From Nocardiopsis mwathae (GTDB lineage Bacteria > Actinomycetota > Actinomycetes > Streptosporangiales > Streptosporangiaceae), in the NCBI RefSeq assembly GCF_014201195.1, contig NZ_JACHDS010000001.1, positions 4,340,001 through 4,404,000 on the forward strand: a stretch of DNA of 64,000 nt, given 5' to 3'. This document shows, in pieces, positions 27,558-36,285 of the stretch. Each line of letters opens with the position of its first letter. The stretch's first letter is position 1. The position numbers and the translations under genes were made by a program. Under the pieces are notes generated by a model. The model was not told where the DNA came from. It saw only the letters and a list, made by a program, of their open reading frames with translations, and made no database searches.

Positions 27558-27656
27558 CCGCCTCGGGCCGCCCCCCTCGCGATGGTCATGGCGTCCGGCA
27601 GGACGAAACGGACCGAATCGCCACCTGGCGCCATGCTCATCCTCGGGAGGGAACCC

Positions 27657-28997
27657 ATGCCCCCTGCTTTTCCAGACCGGCGCAGGTCGCCGTGGAGGAC
27701 GGCGGCCGCCGTCCTGTCCGTGCTCCTGGCAGTGGCGTCGACGACCATCGTCGGGCTGTCGACGATCCGGTCCTACACCCCCTCTCCCCTCTCTCGGCCC
27801 GTGTCGGAGGGGGTGACCGATGCCCCTGTGCGGCTCGCCTTTCTTCGATCGGAATTGGAGTCCGGTGGCGGGGAGCGGATGCAGGCGCTGTTCCCCGAGG
27901 GCTACTTCTTCACCCATGCCCTGTACGGCCTGAGCTGGATCAACGTGGCCCGGCTGGATCGCGGGTACGGTGATCGGGCGCTCCAGGAAGCCCGCTGGGC
28001 GCTGGCCCGGTTGGAGTCGCCGGCGGGCACCGGGCCGTTCCCGACCGACGCCGAACCCGCCTACGGGGTGTTCCACGCGGGGTGGACCGCCTGGCTGCGT
28101 GGACGGATCGTCGAGCTGGCCGGTGGTCCCGAGCAAGCGCCGGACGAGGCCGCAGCGCTCCGCGCCGATGCCGAGGAGCTTCGGGACGCATTCGACGACG
28201 CGCTCGACTCCGGAACGCCTTACCTCGCCGCCTACCCCGGTCAGTCGTGGCCGGTGGACAGCGTCGTAGCGGTGGCTGCGCTGGAGCTCGATGACCGACT
28301 CCACGGATCGTTCGTACATGCCGACACCGTCAGAGCCTGGACGCACGCCGTCCAGGCTCGGCTCGACCCCGTGACCGGGCTCATCCCCCACCGGGTCGAC
28401 GCCGGGACCGGCGAACCGATCCAGGGCGCGCGGGGCAGTTCGCAGGCCCTGCTCCTCCGCTTCCTGGCCGAGATCGACCCGGAGTGGGCCGCCGCGGACT
28501 ACCGCACGTTCCGGTCCCTCTTCACCTCGGACGTCGGCATGCTGCCCGGCGTCCGCGAGTACCCCCGCGACGACGACTCCCCTGGCGATATCGACTCCGG
28601 TCCACTCATCTACGGGCTGTCGGCATCCGCGAGTACCGTGGCACTCGGCAACGCGATCCTCTTCTATGACAAGCCGACCGCCGACGCGCTGACCGGCTTC
28701 GCCGAGGCCACCGGCATGGCCGTCGAGTCGGGAGGTCGACGCTTCTACCTCGGGGGCGCGGTGCCGGTCGGTGACGCGTTCATGGTGTGGTCGCTCACCG
28801 CGCTGGGCGAATCTGCAGGCGTGTCCGCCGATACCGGGATGAACCCCACCAGCGAGACACCCGGGTGGTGGCGCGTTCCCTGGCATGTCGGCACCGGCGC
28901 CGTGCTCGTGCTGCTGTGGTCGGCGGCGTTCTACGCCTGGCGGCCCCGTATCCGGCGCCGGCCCCTCCCGGGTGCGGCAGGGGCGTCCGCGCCGTGA
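27657..28997 (+). CDS. Uncharacterised membrane-anchored protein with large extracytoplasmic domain
   Basis: This 446-aa protein has one transmembrane segment near each end (about 15-37 and 409-428) with about 370 residues between them. The body is alpha-helical with repeated tryptophan/glycine helices, such as YFFTHALYGLSWINVARLD, FHAGWTAWLRGRIVELAGG and DIDSGPLIYGLSASASTVAL. This is reminiscent of alpha/alpha-toroid (six-hairpin) folds. I cannot assign an enzyme family. The ATG at 27657 has GGAGGG upstream. The neighbours on both sides are regulators, giving no functional clue. Confidence 0.6.
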   Translation: MPPAFPDRRRSPWRTAAAVLSVLLAVASTTIVGLSTIRSYTPSPLSRPVSEGVTDAPVRLAFLRSELESGGGERMQALFPEGYFFTHALYGLSWINVARLDRGYGDRALQEARWALARLESPAGTGPFPTDAEPAYGVFHAGWTAWLRGRIVELAGGPEQAPDEAAALRADAEELRDAFDDALDSGTPYLAAYPGQSWPVDSVVAVAALELDDRLHGSFVHADTVRAWTHAVQARLDPVTGLIPHRVDAGTGEPIQGARGSSQALLLRFLAEIDPEWAAADYRTFRSLFTSDVGMLPGVREYPRDDDSPGDIDSGPLIYGLSASASTVALGNAILFYDKPTADALTGFAEATGMAVESGGRRFYLGGAVPVGDAFMVWSLTALGESAGVSADTGMNPTSETPGWWRVPWHVGTGAVLVLLWSAAFYAWRPRIRRRPLPGAAGASAP

Positions 28998-28998
28998 C

Positions 28999-29550
28999 CT
29001 ACATGTCCGCTCCGGCCCCGCCACCGCGGAAAGCCGCGCTTCCGGTCTCCCAGGTGCGATCGAGGTCGGAGCCGGCCGGGAAGCGGCCGTCGATCTCCAG
29101 GATCACCATGCCGTGCGCGAACGCCCACAGCGCCTGAGCCTGCTCGGGGTCACCGGTGAGGAGGAAGAAGGGCTTGCCCGACCAGTCTTCGAGGCCGGGG
29201 GCGAGCCGCTCGCGGGGCAGGGGGCCGGTGGTGGCCAGCCGGTAGAGGTTGGGTGTGGTGAGGGCGTGTGCGCGGTAGGTCCGCAGAACGGCGCCGAAGG
29301 GGTCCGGTTCCTGCAGGGCCGCGTGCAGCGCTTCACCCATCTCCGCCAGGCCCTGCTCGATGAGTGCGGCTTCGAGCGCCGCCTTGTCGGGGATGTGCTT
29401 GTACAGCGATGGCGCCCGGATGCCGAGCCGAGCGGCGAGCGCACGCAGCGTCAGGGCGTCGCGCCCCTCCTCTTCGAGAAGGCCTCGGGCCTCCACGACG
29501 ATCCGTGCCGCTCGCGCGGTGAGGGGTGTGCGCTGGGGGTGCTCGCTCAT
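28999..29550 (-). CDS. TetR-family transcriptional regulator (WHG-type C-terminal domain)
   Basis: This 183-aa regulator has an N-terminal TetR helix-turn-helix (ALAARLGIRAPSLYKHI, about residues 37-53) and a C-terminal ligand domain containing the FAHGMVILE helix typical of the WHG group. Its ATG overlaps the SRPBCC stop (TGATG), so the two are translationally coupled. The double palindrome at 30086-30125 upstream of the pair is the likely autoregulatory operator. Confidence 0.87.
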   Translation of the reverse strand: MSEHPQRTPLTARAARIVVEARGLLEEEGRDALTLRALAARLGIRAPSLYKHIPDKAALEAALIEQGLAEMGEALHAALQEPDPFGAVLRTYRAHALTTPNLYRLATTGPLPRERLAPGLEDWSGKPFFLLTGDPEQAQALWAFAHGMVILEIDGRFPAGSDLDRTWETGSAAFRGGGAGADM

Positions 29551-30071
29551 CAGGGGGTCAATCGGGGCATCGTCTCAACGCGCTGCTTCAGTGCCGAATT
29601 CATCGCGGTGAAGTCGGCTTCGACGTCGAGCGCACGGCGGGCGAGCGGCACGGCGACACCGGTGAACATCTCGCCGTGGATGAGCCTGGCGCGTCCGTCT
29701 CCCGCCTCCTCGATGAGGAAGTAGTGCTCGCCGTCCACGAGTCCGGGGATGCCGAACCGCCCGAGCCAGCGCAGTTCGCGCCCTGCTTCGGCCACCAGGA
29801 CCGTGGGTTCGAAGACGGTGACGCGCCCGCCGGACGACAGCTCCACCCTCAGCCGCCGCCCCGCCTCGATCTCTCCCTCCGCCCGCACGATGAACGGATT
29901 CCACTCCGGGTGGGCGCCGAAGTCGGTGAGCACTTCCCAGACGTCATCGGGCGAGGCGTCGATCTCCACCTCGGTGCGGATGCCGTACGGACGGAGCCGG
30001 CTGGCGAGGTAGAGCCCGATGCCCGCGACGAGCAGGAGCGCGGCGGGCAGCGCCAGGATGAGCCGAACCAT
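29550..30071 (-). CDS. SRPBCC-fold protein with N-terminal membrane anchor
   Basis: This 173-aa protein has a hydrophobic anchor (about residues 4-22) followed by a START/Bet v1-like lipid-binding fold. VEIDASPDDVWEVLTDFGAHPEWNPF is shown here only in part; the WEVLTDFGAHPEWNPFI segment is diagnostic. Such proteins bind hydrophobic ligands. It is the first gene of a two-gene unit with the TetR regulator, suggesting it handles the compound that the regulator senses. Confidence 0.8.
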   Translation of the reverse strand: MVRLILALPAALLLVAGIGLYLASRLRPYGIRTEVEIDASPDDVWEVLTDFGAHPEWNPFIVRAEGEIEAGRRLRVELSSGGRVTVFEPTVLVAEAGRELRWLGRFGIPGLVDGEHYFLIEEAGDGRARLIHGEMFTGVAVPLARRALDVEADFTAMNSALKQRVETMPRLTP

Positions 30072-30085
30072 GGTGAACCCCCGAA

Positions 30086-30125
30086 GCTAACGTTGTTAGC
30101 CCAAGCCTAGGCTAACAACGTTAGC
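30086..30125. promoter_or_regulatory. Tandem palindromic TetR operator
   Basis: GCTAACGTTGTTAGC (30086-30100) and GCTAACAACGTTAGC (30111-30125) are exact reverse complements separated by 10 bp, and each is itself near-palindromic (GCTAAC-N3-GTTAGC). The site lies just upstream of the SRPBCC-TetR pair, so two regulator dimers could bind cooperatively. Confidence 0.75.
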
Positions 30126-30150
30126 CCGACAAGGCCCCCATGGCCTCCGC

Positions 30151-31158
30151 CTACGCCACCCCGTAGCGACGCGCCAGCCGCTCCACTGCGGCCGCAACCG
30201 CCTCCCGCAGTTCCGGGGGGCCGAGCACGTCGGCCTCGGTTCCGAGTCGGAGCAGGTCGGACACGGCGACGGGTCGACTTTCGACCGGCAGCTCGACCCG
30301 CACCCAGCCGTCCCCATCGGGGGGTCCGGCACCGTCCACGGCCTGTCGGCCCACGGCCCCGAACTGCACGGGGAGCAGACGCAGCGCCCGCGGCGAGACG
30401 CGCAGCAGGGCGGTTCCCTGGTAGCGCGTCGCTTCGAGCCGCCGGGTCGATTCCGCCCAGTGAGCGGCCAGGTCGAAACCGTCCGGTCGCTCGAACCGCT
30501 CCCCTGTGTCCTCCAGAGAGATCATCCGCGAGACACGATAGGTGCGAACGACGGCCCCGGCGGCGGTCGCGGCGCCTCCCTCCGGGCCGCCACCCTCCAC
30601 ATGCGCCACCAGGTACCAGATTCCGCCCTTGAGAACGAGGCCGAGCGGACGCAGCTCCCGGTGCACCTCACCGCGCCATCGGCGATAGTGGGCTCGCAGG
30701 ACGCGCTGCTCCCACACCGCCTCGGCCGCCTGAGCCAGGAGCGGCACCGGGTCGGCCTCCCGGAACCATGCCGGCGCGTCGAGGTGGAAGCGCTCCCGCA
30801 CCCGCTGCGCCCGCTCCCCCAGCTCGGCGGGCAGGGCGGCCTGCAGCTTCAGCCGGGCCGCGGCCAGTTCCGCACCGAGCCCCAGATCGGCGGCGGGGCC
30901 CGGAACGCCCCCGAGGAAGAGCGACCCCGCCTCCGCCCCCGTGAGGCCGGTGAGTCGGGTGCGGTAGCCGCCCATCAGGCGATACCCACCCAGTGGACCG
31001 CGGTCGGCGTAGACGGGAACGCCCGCCGCTCCCAGCGCTTCGACGTCGCGGTAGACCGTGCGGACGGAGACCTCCAACTCCTCGGCCAGCTGAGGAGCGG
31101 TCATGTGGCCGCGGTTCTGGAGCAGGAGGAGCAGGGACAGCAGGCGGTCGGCACGCAT
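30151..31158 (-). CDS. DeoR/YafY-type WYL-domain transcriptional regulator
   Basis: This 335-aa protein has an N-terminal HTH_11 domain (MRADRLLSLLLLLQNRGHMT then SVRTVYRDVEALGAAGVPV) and a central WYL domain (LVLKGGIWYLVAHVEG), with a WCX-like C-terminal extension. WYL regulators sense small molecules or nucleic acids. It is divergent from a DUF3224 gene, a common pairing in actinomycetes, which suggests control of that gene. Confidence 0.87.
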   Translation of the reverse strand: MRADRLLSLLLLLQNRGHMTAPQLAEELEVSVRTVYRDVEALGAAGVPVYADRGPLGGYRLMGGYRTRLTGLTGAEAGSLFLGGVPGPAADLGLGAELAAARLKLQAALPAELGERAQRVRERFHLDAPAWFREADPVPLLAQAAEAVWEQRVLRAHYRRWRGEVHRELRPLGLVLKGGIWYLVAHVEGGGPEGGAATAAGAVVRTYRVSRMISLEDTGERFERPDGFDLAAHWAESTRRLEATRYQGTALLRVSPRALRLLPVQFGAVGRQAVDGAGPPDGDGWVRVELPVESRPVAVSDLLRLGTEADVLGPPELREAVAAAVERLARRYGVA

Positions 31159-31267
31159 GGATCCATTGTCCTTCCGTACCTGACAGGAGGTGTCACGTAC
31201 AGGACCGAGATTGTCCACCACAGCCCGCCGCGCGGACCCGCCGCGCGACCGAGGGGAAGGAATCCTC

Positions 31268-31693
31268 ATGCAGTACGCACACACGACCTCCGGCGGATTC
31301 GGCTTCGCGAACTGGGAGGAGCAGACCATCGGCCGGCACGACCGCCCTGCCGGGGATGGCCCGAAGCTCGCACACGCCTCCGTCACCAACACCTTCTCCG
31401 GCGGTATCGAGGCGCAGGACACCACCTGCGGCTACACGATCACCTACCTGACGGAGACGACCGGGACGTTCACCGGCTCCGAGCTCGTCCACGGGACCGT
31501 CGACGGCCGGAACGGCGCATTCATCCTCGCGGAACACGGCTCCTTCGACGCCGACGGAAAGGTGCACTGCACCTTCGACGTCGTCGCCGGCTCCGCCACC
31601 GGGGAGCTGACCGGCCTGCGCGGCACGGGACGCTTCACCGCCCACCACGGGAAGCCGTCCACCCGCTACACGTTCGATTACAGCCTCGGCTGA
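31268..31693 (+). CDS. DUF3224 domain protein
   Basis: This 141-aa beta-rich protein contains FSGGIEAQDTTCGYTITYL and LHGTVDGRNG-type segments of DUF3224, proteins predicted to adopt an allene-oxide-cyclase-like barrel. AAGGAATCCTC precedes the ATG at 31268. No signal peptide is present. It is divergently paired with the WYL regulator; function unknown. Confidence 0.8.
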   Translation: MQYAHTTSGGFGFANWEEQTIGRHDRPAGDGPKLAHASVTNTFSGGIEAQDTTCGYTITYLTETTGTFTGSELVHGTVDGRNGAFILAEHGSFDADGKVHCTFDVVAGSATGELTGLRGTGRFTAHHGKPSTRYTFDYSLG

Positions 31694-31871
31694 CGCCGCG
31701 GCGGACCTGCGAGGCGGGAGGGGGCAGCCGCGGACCGTTCGAAGACGAGCCGGTGGGCGGCTACCAAGTCGCCGATACTCGGCGTAATGCCACGTCCTCC
31801 ACCGATGCCCGCATGCCTTTCCCGAAGCCATGCCTTTTCGTTCTTGTGGGGGTGAGAAAGCGCTCCCTAGC

Positions 31872-32603
31872 ATGGCCCACATGGCGAAATCGCTGACGGT
31901 GATCACGGGGGCGAGTTCCGGGATCGGGGCGGCGACCGCGCGGGCGTTCGCGGGGGCGGGGCATCCGCTGCTGCTGCTCGCGCGGCGGGTGGGGCGGATG
32001 CGCGAGCTCGATCTGCCCAAGGCGATCTGCCGGGCCGTGGATGTCACCGACCGCTCCGCCGTGACGGCGGCCGTCAAGGAGGCCGAGGACACCTACGGCC
32101 CGGCCGACGTCCTCGTCAACAACGCGGGCGTGATGCTCAACGGCCCCGCGGCCGCTCAGGACCCCGGCGAGTGGGACCGGATGATCGACATCAACGTCCG
32201 CGGCCTGCTCAACGGCGTATACGCCGTCCTCCCCGGGATGGTGGAGCGGCGGCACGGCACCATCATCAACGTCAGTTCGATCGCCGGGCGCAAGGCGCTC
32301 CCCGGGAGTGCGGTGTACTGCGCCACCAAGCACGCCGTCCACGCCTCGTCGGAGGCGATCCGAGCCGAGGCCGCGCCCCACGACGTCCGGGTCATCGTGA
32401 TCTCCCCCGGCTACGTGGACACCGAACTCAGCTCCCACATCACCGACCCGGACGTGCGCGCGGCCTACCAGGCGCAGGAGGCCGCCCTCGAAGGCGGGCT
32501 CACCGCGACCACCGTCGCCGACGCGATCCTCTACGCTTACCGCCAGCCGCACGACGTGTGTATCCGCGAAATCGCACTAGCGGCCACCGGGCAGACGGTC
32601 TGA
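31872..32603 (+). CDS. SDR-family oxidoreductase (YdfG-like)
   Basis: This 243-aa classical SDR has TGASSGIG (about 13-20), NNAGVM and catalytic Ser/Tyr/Lys (NVSSIAGRKALPGSAVYCATK). The segment after beta-2 (LLLARRVGRM) suggests NADP preference. It resembles YdfG-like 3-hydroxy acid or serine dehydrogenases, but the substrate is not predictable. Starts at 31872 and 31881 are equivalent; neither has a strong ribosome site. The neighbouring DCC gene is convergent. Confidence 0.85.
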   Translation: MAHMAKSLTVITGASSGIGAATARAFAGAGHPLLLLARRVGRMRELDLPKAICRAVDVTDRSAVTAAVKEAEDTYGPADVLVNNAGVMLNGPAAAQDPGEWDRMIDINVRGLLNGVYAVLPGMVERRHGTIINVSSIAGRKALPGSAVYCATKHAVHASSEAIRAEAAPHDVRVIVISPGYVDTELSSHITDPDVRAAYQAQEAALEGGLTATTVADAILYAYRQPHDVCIREIALAATGQTV

Positions 32604-32616
32604 CCCGAACGGCCGA

Positions 32617-33036
32617 CTACCCTGGTGCGCCACGCGCCCCCGGACGCTCCGCCGGCGGCAGCCGACAGGCCGGAGTGGCGCCGGGCAGCCGGTACCGGTT
32701 CGCCGCGATGCGACGGTACCCCCACACCGCCGCCGACCGGATGACCGGCAGCTTCATCGCGCCCCCGAGGAGCGGCCACGGGCGGCGGGCGTGCCGGAAC
32801 ACCTCGGCGACGGCGTCGGCGCCACCCTCGACCCTGCCGGACGGCTCCACCCACAGCACCTCGTGCGCGGCCCGTTCCTCGCTCACCCCCAGCCGGACCA
32901 GGTCCGCCTCCTGCCAGGGAATGAGGTCGGCCCGCACCGGCAACCGCTCGGCCAGGCGGACGGTACGGGTGCAGAAGCCGCAGTCGCCGTCATAGACGAG
33001 CATCGGGGCGGCAGCGGTCCTACCCTCGCCGGTCAT
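32617..33036 (-). CDS. DCC-family thiol-disulfide oxidoreductase-like protein
   Basis: This 139-aa protein carries the YDGDCGFC motif (Cys19, Cys22) of the DCC family (DUF393), predicted thioredoxin-like. Its ATG overlaps the stop of the DoxX gene (ATGA). Pairing of DCC and DoxX-like proteins is common and suggests a membrane-associated redox module. Confidence 0.85.
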   Translation of the reverse strand: MTGEGRTAAAPMLVYDGDCGFCTRTVRLAERLPVRADLIPWQEADLVRLGVSEERAAHEVLWVEPSGRVEGGADAVAEVFRHARRPWPLLGGAMKLPVIRSAAVWGYRRIAANRYRLPGATPACRLPPAERPGARGAPG

Positions 33037-33539
33037 GCCCGCACCCGCTGCTCCGTACCGCCGAACCGGCGCGGCGCGGCCGGCAGCCGCGCCGGGGCGA
33101 GGATTCCGACCACGCGGTGCCAGTCCCAGCACAGCAGGTAGACCGTGCCGAGCAGCAGGAGAGAGGTGACGGTCGGAGTTCCCGCACCGAAGTCGAGTGT
33201 GGTGGTCACGATCACGATGCCGATGCTGATCGGGAGGTAGACCAGCGCTCCGAGCGCGGCGGTGCGCGGTACGAGTAGCAGCACCGCCGCGACCACCTGG
33301 CACAGGCCGATGGCGAAGTACAGCGCGCCGAAGTGGTCGTAGAGGGCGTCGAACATGAGGCTGACCTCGCCGATGTCCTCCTTGGTGAACCGGTCGCCCA
33401 TGATCTTCCGGTAGCCCGAGGGCAGGAACGCCAGCGCCAGCATGATGCGCACGAACCACGTGTAGTAGTGCAGAAACGCGATTCGGCGGACGCGCGCGTG
33501 TATCTCGCCGAGCCGGTCGAGCAACCTGTCCATGGGCAT
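33033..33539 (-). CDS. DoxX-like membrane protein
   Basis: This protein of about 168 aa has four hydrophobic helices and an N-terminal segment (FVRIMLALAFLPSGYRKIMG) typical of DoxX/DoxD-like proteins. ATG 33539 was selected; GTG 33542 or ATG 33533 are possible. It is translationally coupled to the DCC gene, so the two probably act together at the membrane. It diverges from argS. Confidence 0.8.
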   Translation of the reverse strand: MPMDRLLDRLGEIHARVRRIAFLHYYTWFVRIMLALAFLPSGYRKIMGDRFTKEDIGEVSLMFDALYDHFGALYFAIGLCQVVAAVLLLVPRTAALGALVYLPISIGIVIVTTTLDFGAGTPTVTSLLLLGTVYLLCWDWHRVVGILAPARLPAAPRRFGGTEQRVRA

Positions 33540-33751
33540 CACCGTTCGGTCCGTGGTCGTCGGGGGCGTGGCGGCAGCCTCGACCCTCCCCCGGTTCCCC
33601 CGGTTTCACATCCCCCACCGGAATGGTTCGTGGGCACACCAAGGATGGGCGGGTTTCGGGCGCTCCCCCGACCTAAGTCGGTGGTCCGCCGCCGTCCCGA
33701 TACGCCCACCAGGGCGAATCCGAGCCGCCCGTGCCAGTGACGCGAGGTCGG

Positions 33752-33757
33752 TAGGCT
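33752..33757 (+). promoter_or_regulatory. Candidate -10 element of a leaderless argS transcript
   Basis: TAGGCT ends 6 nt before the argS ATG, the distance seen in leaderless actinomycete mRNAs. No well-spaced Shine-Dalgarno precedes the ATG. Confidence 0.45.
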
Positions 33758-33763
33758 TGGGGG

Positions 33764-35500
33764 ATGGCCGACCCGCAGGAAGTTCTCGCGCAACGGGTCC
33801 GATCCGCACTCGCCGCCGCCTTCGGCGACGAGTTCGCTGAGACCGACCCCGTCATCCGTCCCTCACAGTTCGCCGACTACCAGGCCAACGCCGCGCTGGC
33901 GCTCGCCAAGCGCCTGGGCCGAAAGCCGCGCGATGTCGCCTCCGCGATCGAGGAGCGACTGGACGTCGATGACGTGTGCCGAGAGGTCGAGATCAGCGGG
34001 CCCGGCTTCATCAACCTGACTCTGCGCGACGACTGGATCGCCGCCCAGACGCAGGCGGTTCTCGGCGACCCGCGGCTCGGTGTCGCGACGCAGCAGCGGC
34101 AGAACATCCCCATCGACTACTCCGCGCCGAACGTGGCCAAGGAGATGCACGTCGGCCACCTGCGCACCACCGTGGTGGGCGACGCACTGGCCCGCATCCT
34201 GGGGTTCCTCGGGCACAACGTCATCCGGCAGAACCACATCGGCGACTGGGGTACGCCGTTCGGCATGCTCATCGAGCACCTGCTCGACTGCGGTGAGCAC
34301 TCCGCCGAGGCCGACCTCCTCAAGACCGACCCGAACGCCTTCTACCAGGCGGCCAAGGCCAAGTTCGACGCCTCGGAGGAGTTCGCGACCCGCGCCCGCA
34401 GCCGCGTCGTGCTGATCCAGAGCGGCGACGACGAGACGCTGCGCCTGTGGCGGGAGCTCGTCGACCTGTCGAAGATCTACTTCAACAAGGTGTACTCGAC
34501 GCTCGATGTCACGCTCACCGACGACGACCTCGCCGGCGAGAGCACCTACAACGACATGCTCCCCGAGATCTGTGCCGCGCTGGAGCGCCAGGGCATCGCC
34601 GAGGTCAGCGAGGGCGCGCTGTGCGTGTTCCTCGACGGCTACACCGGGCGGGAGGGCAAGCCGGTCCCGCTGATCATCCGCAAGAGCGACGGCGGGTACG
34701 GCTACGCCACCAGCGACCTGGCCACCGTGAAGTACCGGGTCGAGGAGCTGAAGGCCGACCGCATCCTCTACGTGGTCGGCGCCCCGCAGAACCTGCACTT
34801 CCGCATGGTGTGGGACACCGCGCGCAAGGCCGGCTGGGTGCCCGACGAGGTCGAGACGACCCACGTGCAGATCGGCAACGTGCTGGGCGAGGACCACAAG
34901 ATCCTGCGCACGCGCAGCGGCAAGTCGATCCGGCTGATGGAGCTGCTCGACGAGGCGGTCGAACGCGCCACGCGGGTCGTCGCGGAGAACCGCCCCGACC
35001 TGGATGAGGAGACACGCGCCCGGATCGCCCGCGAGGTCGGTATCGGCGCGGTGAAGTACGCCGACCTGTCGGTGTCGCACGACAGCGAGTACGTGTTCGA
35101 CTTCGACCGCATGCTGGCGCTCAACGGCAACACCGGCCCGTACCTGCAGTACGCGCAGGCGCGGATCCGGTCGATCTTCCGCAAGGGCGGGGTGACGCCG
35201 GAGGAGGCCGCGGCGGGCACCATCACGGTGACCCAGCCGGCCGAGCGCGACCTCGCGCTCGCGCTTCTCGGCTTCGCCCCGACGGTCCAGCAGGTCGGCG
35301 AAACCCTGGAGCCGCACCGGCTGTGCGCCTACCTGTTCGACCTGGCGCAGAGCTTCACGACGTTCTACGACCAGTGCCCGGTCCTGAAGGCCGAGAACGC
35401 CGAACTGCGCGCCTCCCGGCTGGCCCTGACCGCGGCCACCCTGCGCACCCTGGTCCAGGGCCTGGACGTGCTGGGCGTTCGCGCACCGGAGCAGATGTGA
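33764..35500 (+). CDS. argS: Arginyl-tRNA synthetase
   Basis: This 578-aa class I synthetase charges tRNA-Arg. It has an N-terminal additional domain, then SAPNVAKEMHVGH (HIGH-type motif HVGH, 129-132, with the upstream Lys126), QIGNVLGEDHKILRTRSGKS near the KMSK position, and a C-terminal DALR anticodon domain ending GVRAPEQM. It is full length and looks functional. Unlike the common actinobacterial argS-lysA arrangement, it is separated from amino-acid biosynthesis genes. It lies 0.8 kb upstream of a four-gene operon with a putative guanidine N-hydroxylase. Whether it is the housekeeping or a second copy cannot be decided here. Confidence 0.92.
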   Translation: MADPQEVLAQRVRSALAAAFGDEFAETDPVIRPSQFADYQANAALALAKRLGRKPRDVASAIEERLDVDDVCREVEISGPGFINLTLRDDWIAAQTQAVLGDPRLGVATQQRQNIPIDYSAPNVAKEMHVGHLRTTVVGDALARILGFLGHNVIRQNHIGDWGTPFGMLIEHLLDCGEHSAEADLLKTDPNAFYQAAKAKFDASEEFATRARSRVVLIQSGDDETLRLWRELVDLSKIYFNKVYSTLDVTLTDDDLAGESTYNDMLPEICAALERQGIAEVSEGALCVFLDGYTGREGKPVPLIIRKSDGGYGYATSDLATVKYRVEELKADRILYVVGAPQNLHFRMVWDTARKAGWVPDEVETTHVQIGNVLGEDHKILRTRSGKSIRLMELLDEAVERATRVVAENRPDLDEETRARIAREVGIGAVKYADLSVSHDSEYVFDFDRMLALNGNTGPYLQYAQARIRSIFRKGGVTPEEAAAGTITVTQPAERDLALALLGFAPTVQQVGETLEPHRLCAYLFDLAQSFTTFYDQCPVLKAENAELRASRLALTAATLRTLVQGLDVLGVRAPEQM

Positions 35501-35561
35501 CACGGAAGCGCGCAGTGCGCGGATAACGCGCCTCCCCGACCGCACCGACGGCGGAAACGGC

Positions 35562-35608
35562 ATGGCAGGAGGGGTGGCCCCGGATTCCGGGGCCACCCCT
35601 CCTGCCAT
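35562..35608 (+). terminator. Strong argS terminator
   Basis: A stem of more than 20 bp (starting ATGGCAGGAGGGGTGGCCCC, ending in the exact complement) lies about 60 bp after the argS stop. It isolates argS transcription from the downstream operon. Confidence 0.85.
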
Positions 35609-35983
35609 TCGACGCTGCGTGTTGCCATTGCTCCGGCGTGCCCCACATTCCAAACGCGGGCGGTGACGATCCCCTTTACCACACGCGCGCATCCACCGTG
35701 TCCTCACACCCGCAGGACGACCCCCTCAGCCCTTGCCCCGGGAAAGAGACCCGGCACGACCGGGGATAACAAGCGATCAGCAGAGTCGAAAACAGAACAT
35801 GGCCAGATACGGCCACCGCGGAATTAATGTGACAGGCGTCTTACTGAATCACAGACTCCCTCCATCCCACCTCCGCCTCTTTGCTTACAGCACTCCCCTG
35901 ACCCGCCGATATCACCTCGTTGTTAAAGCCCACTTTAAAAGACCTTTGCCATACCCACCTTAAACAAGGAACTCGGTGGAGGC

Positions 35984-36013
35984 TTGACCGAAGAGTGGGG
36001 TTCGCGCTAGTCT
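35984..36013 (+). promoter_or_regulatory. Promoter candidate for the YqcI/YcgG operon
   Basis: TTGACC and TAGTCT with an 18-bp spacer resemble an actinomycete vegetative promoter about 270 bp before the first gene, leaving a long leader. Confidence 0.5.
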
Positions 36014-36285
36014 TCTTTTCGCGCCATTCAGGACCTCAGATATCCGCAGCACCGAACGCGGATACGCCAAGGGAATACGAGATAAAGAGGGACTGAACAC
36101 GAAGGCTTCCGGACGCCAACCGAATGTGGCGCTCGACGCCCCTCCGCAGGCGCACCCCTCAGCCCGACACCGGGCAGAAGTCCAATATTTGATTCAGTGT
36201 GTTTACACAGCTTCGTGACATAGGCCGAACATATCCCACCCCCCACCGGCCACGTCTATGAACACATGCAGGGGGTAATCCTTCC

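Larger units (their letters stand above)
35501..36285. other. Lower-GC intergenic region between argS and the YqcI/YcgG operon
   Basis: Nearly 800 bp with a strong terminator at its start and a promoter candidate at 35984. From about 35750 it is visibly richer in A+T than the rest of the window. Short frames here have no ribosome sites or recognisable products. This composition supports lateral acquisition of the downstream operon. Confidence 0.5.

Noticed and set aside
35733-35963. 76-codon frame in the argS downstream spacer
   Set aside because: No ribosome site and no recognisable product.
36221-36238. Possible tiny leader peptide gene before the YqcI/YcgG gene
   Set aside because: A very short ATG frame can be seen close to the ribosome site, but six codons without an attenuator structure are not evidence enough.
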